Source: JBBQXY01 sp051004815 (lineage in GTDB: Bacteria > Chloroflexota > Ktedonobacteria > Ktedonobacterales > Ktedonobacteraceae). Taken from it: a stretch of DNA of 14,041 bases. The notes below the pieces were generated by a model. It saw nothing but the letters and a program-made list of their open reading frames with translations, searched no databases and had not been told where the DNA came from. This document shows, piece after piece, positions 13,951-14,041 of this stretch. The position numbers and the translations under genes are program-made. The stretch's first letter is position 1. Every line of letters begins with the position of its first letter. The stretch spans positions 1-14,041 of the forward strand of contig JBPCJY010000070.1 in assembly GCA_051004815.1 (NCBI GenBank), read 5' to 3'.

Positions 13951-14041
13951 GAGCGAGAAGGTCCTTTGTAGGTCCAGTGAAAAGCTCCGTTGGACGTGCG
14001 GTTGTAGTAGGCAATGAATGCCACAATGCCCTCGCGCAAGT
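13947..14041 (-). CDS. IS630-family transposase, C-terminal end (partial)
   Basis: Read on the minus strand from the window edge, 30 residues precede a TAG at 13949-13947: LREGIVAFIAYYNRTSNG, then AFHWTYKGPSRS. The 'FIAYYNRT ... F.WTY.G' ending is the familiar C-terminus of IS630 (Tc1/mariner-like) transposases, which carry a DDE catalytic domain upstream, here outside the window. The gene converges on the Thr/Pro-rich gene, and the two stop codons share two bases in CTAG. No terminal inverted repeat can be recognised in this short stretch. The rest of the element lies beyond 14041. Confidence 0.75.
   Translation of the reverse strand, partial: LREGIVAFIAYYNRTSNGAFHWTYKGPSRS

Overview
The window looks like a chromosomal segment of a Chloroflexota bacterium, most likely of the Ktedonobacteria type. 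The clues are a membrane Ser/Thr kinase with an extracellular jelly-roll domain, an Eis-like acetyltransferase, a Tat-exported ferritin-like protein, a Thr/Pro-rich surface protein, an IS630-type transposase end, and several copies of the palindromic repeat beginning TGTCATTCTGAG that litters such genomes. The assignment is by pattern recognition only.

Layout. (1) 83-1792, +: Ser/Thr kinase, followed by a hairpin/T-run terminator and three palindromic repeats. (2) 2050-3414, -: Eis-like GNAT acetyltransferase. (3) About 3528-11870: a virion-structural island, almost entirely on the + strand. It starts at a strong sigma-70-type promoter (TTGACT-17-TATACT, extended -10) that overlaps a small inverted repeat and diverges from the acetyltransferase promoter. 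Its genes are an acidic Pro-rich protein, a prohead protease fused to a major capsid protein (ATGA overlap with the previous gene), a virion surface/decoration-like protein, a small protein, an OB-like baseplate-type protein, a head-tail adaptor-like protein with an FN3-like insert, a membrane-anchored coiled-coil protein and a tail-type protein. A double-HNH zinc protein gene on the - strand with its own promoter sits between the capsid gene and the next structural gene. A 13-bp hairpin closes the island. (4) 11956-12774, -: Tat-signal ferritin-like protein. (5) 12775-13248: regulatory/repeat DNA, including a perfect 37-bp tandem duplication and tiny ORFs. (6) 13249-13950, +: Thr/Pro-rich bitopic surface protein. 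(7) 13947-14041, -: C-terminus of an IS630-family transposase running off the window.

The most notable feature is the island. It has the head protein and several head/tail accessory proteins, but the window shows no terminase, portal, tape measure, integrase, replication or lysis genes. Ordinary host genes lie on both sides. The host-type palindromic repeat has entered two of its intergenic gaps, and in one gap a single arm has been amplified into an exact 24-bp-period array of eight copies. This points to a long-resident, possibly domesticated or GTA-like capsid locus, or the head module of a degraded prophage, rather than a recently integrated phage. The sequence alone does not decide between these.
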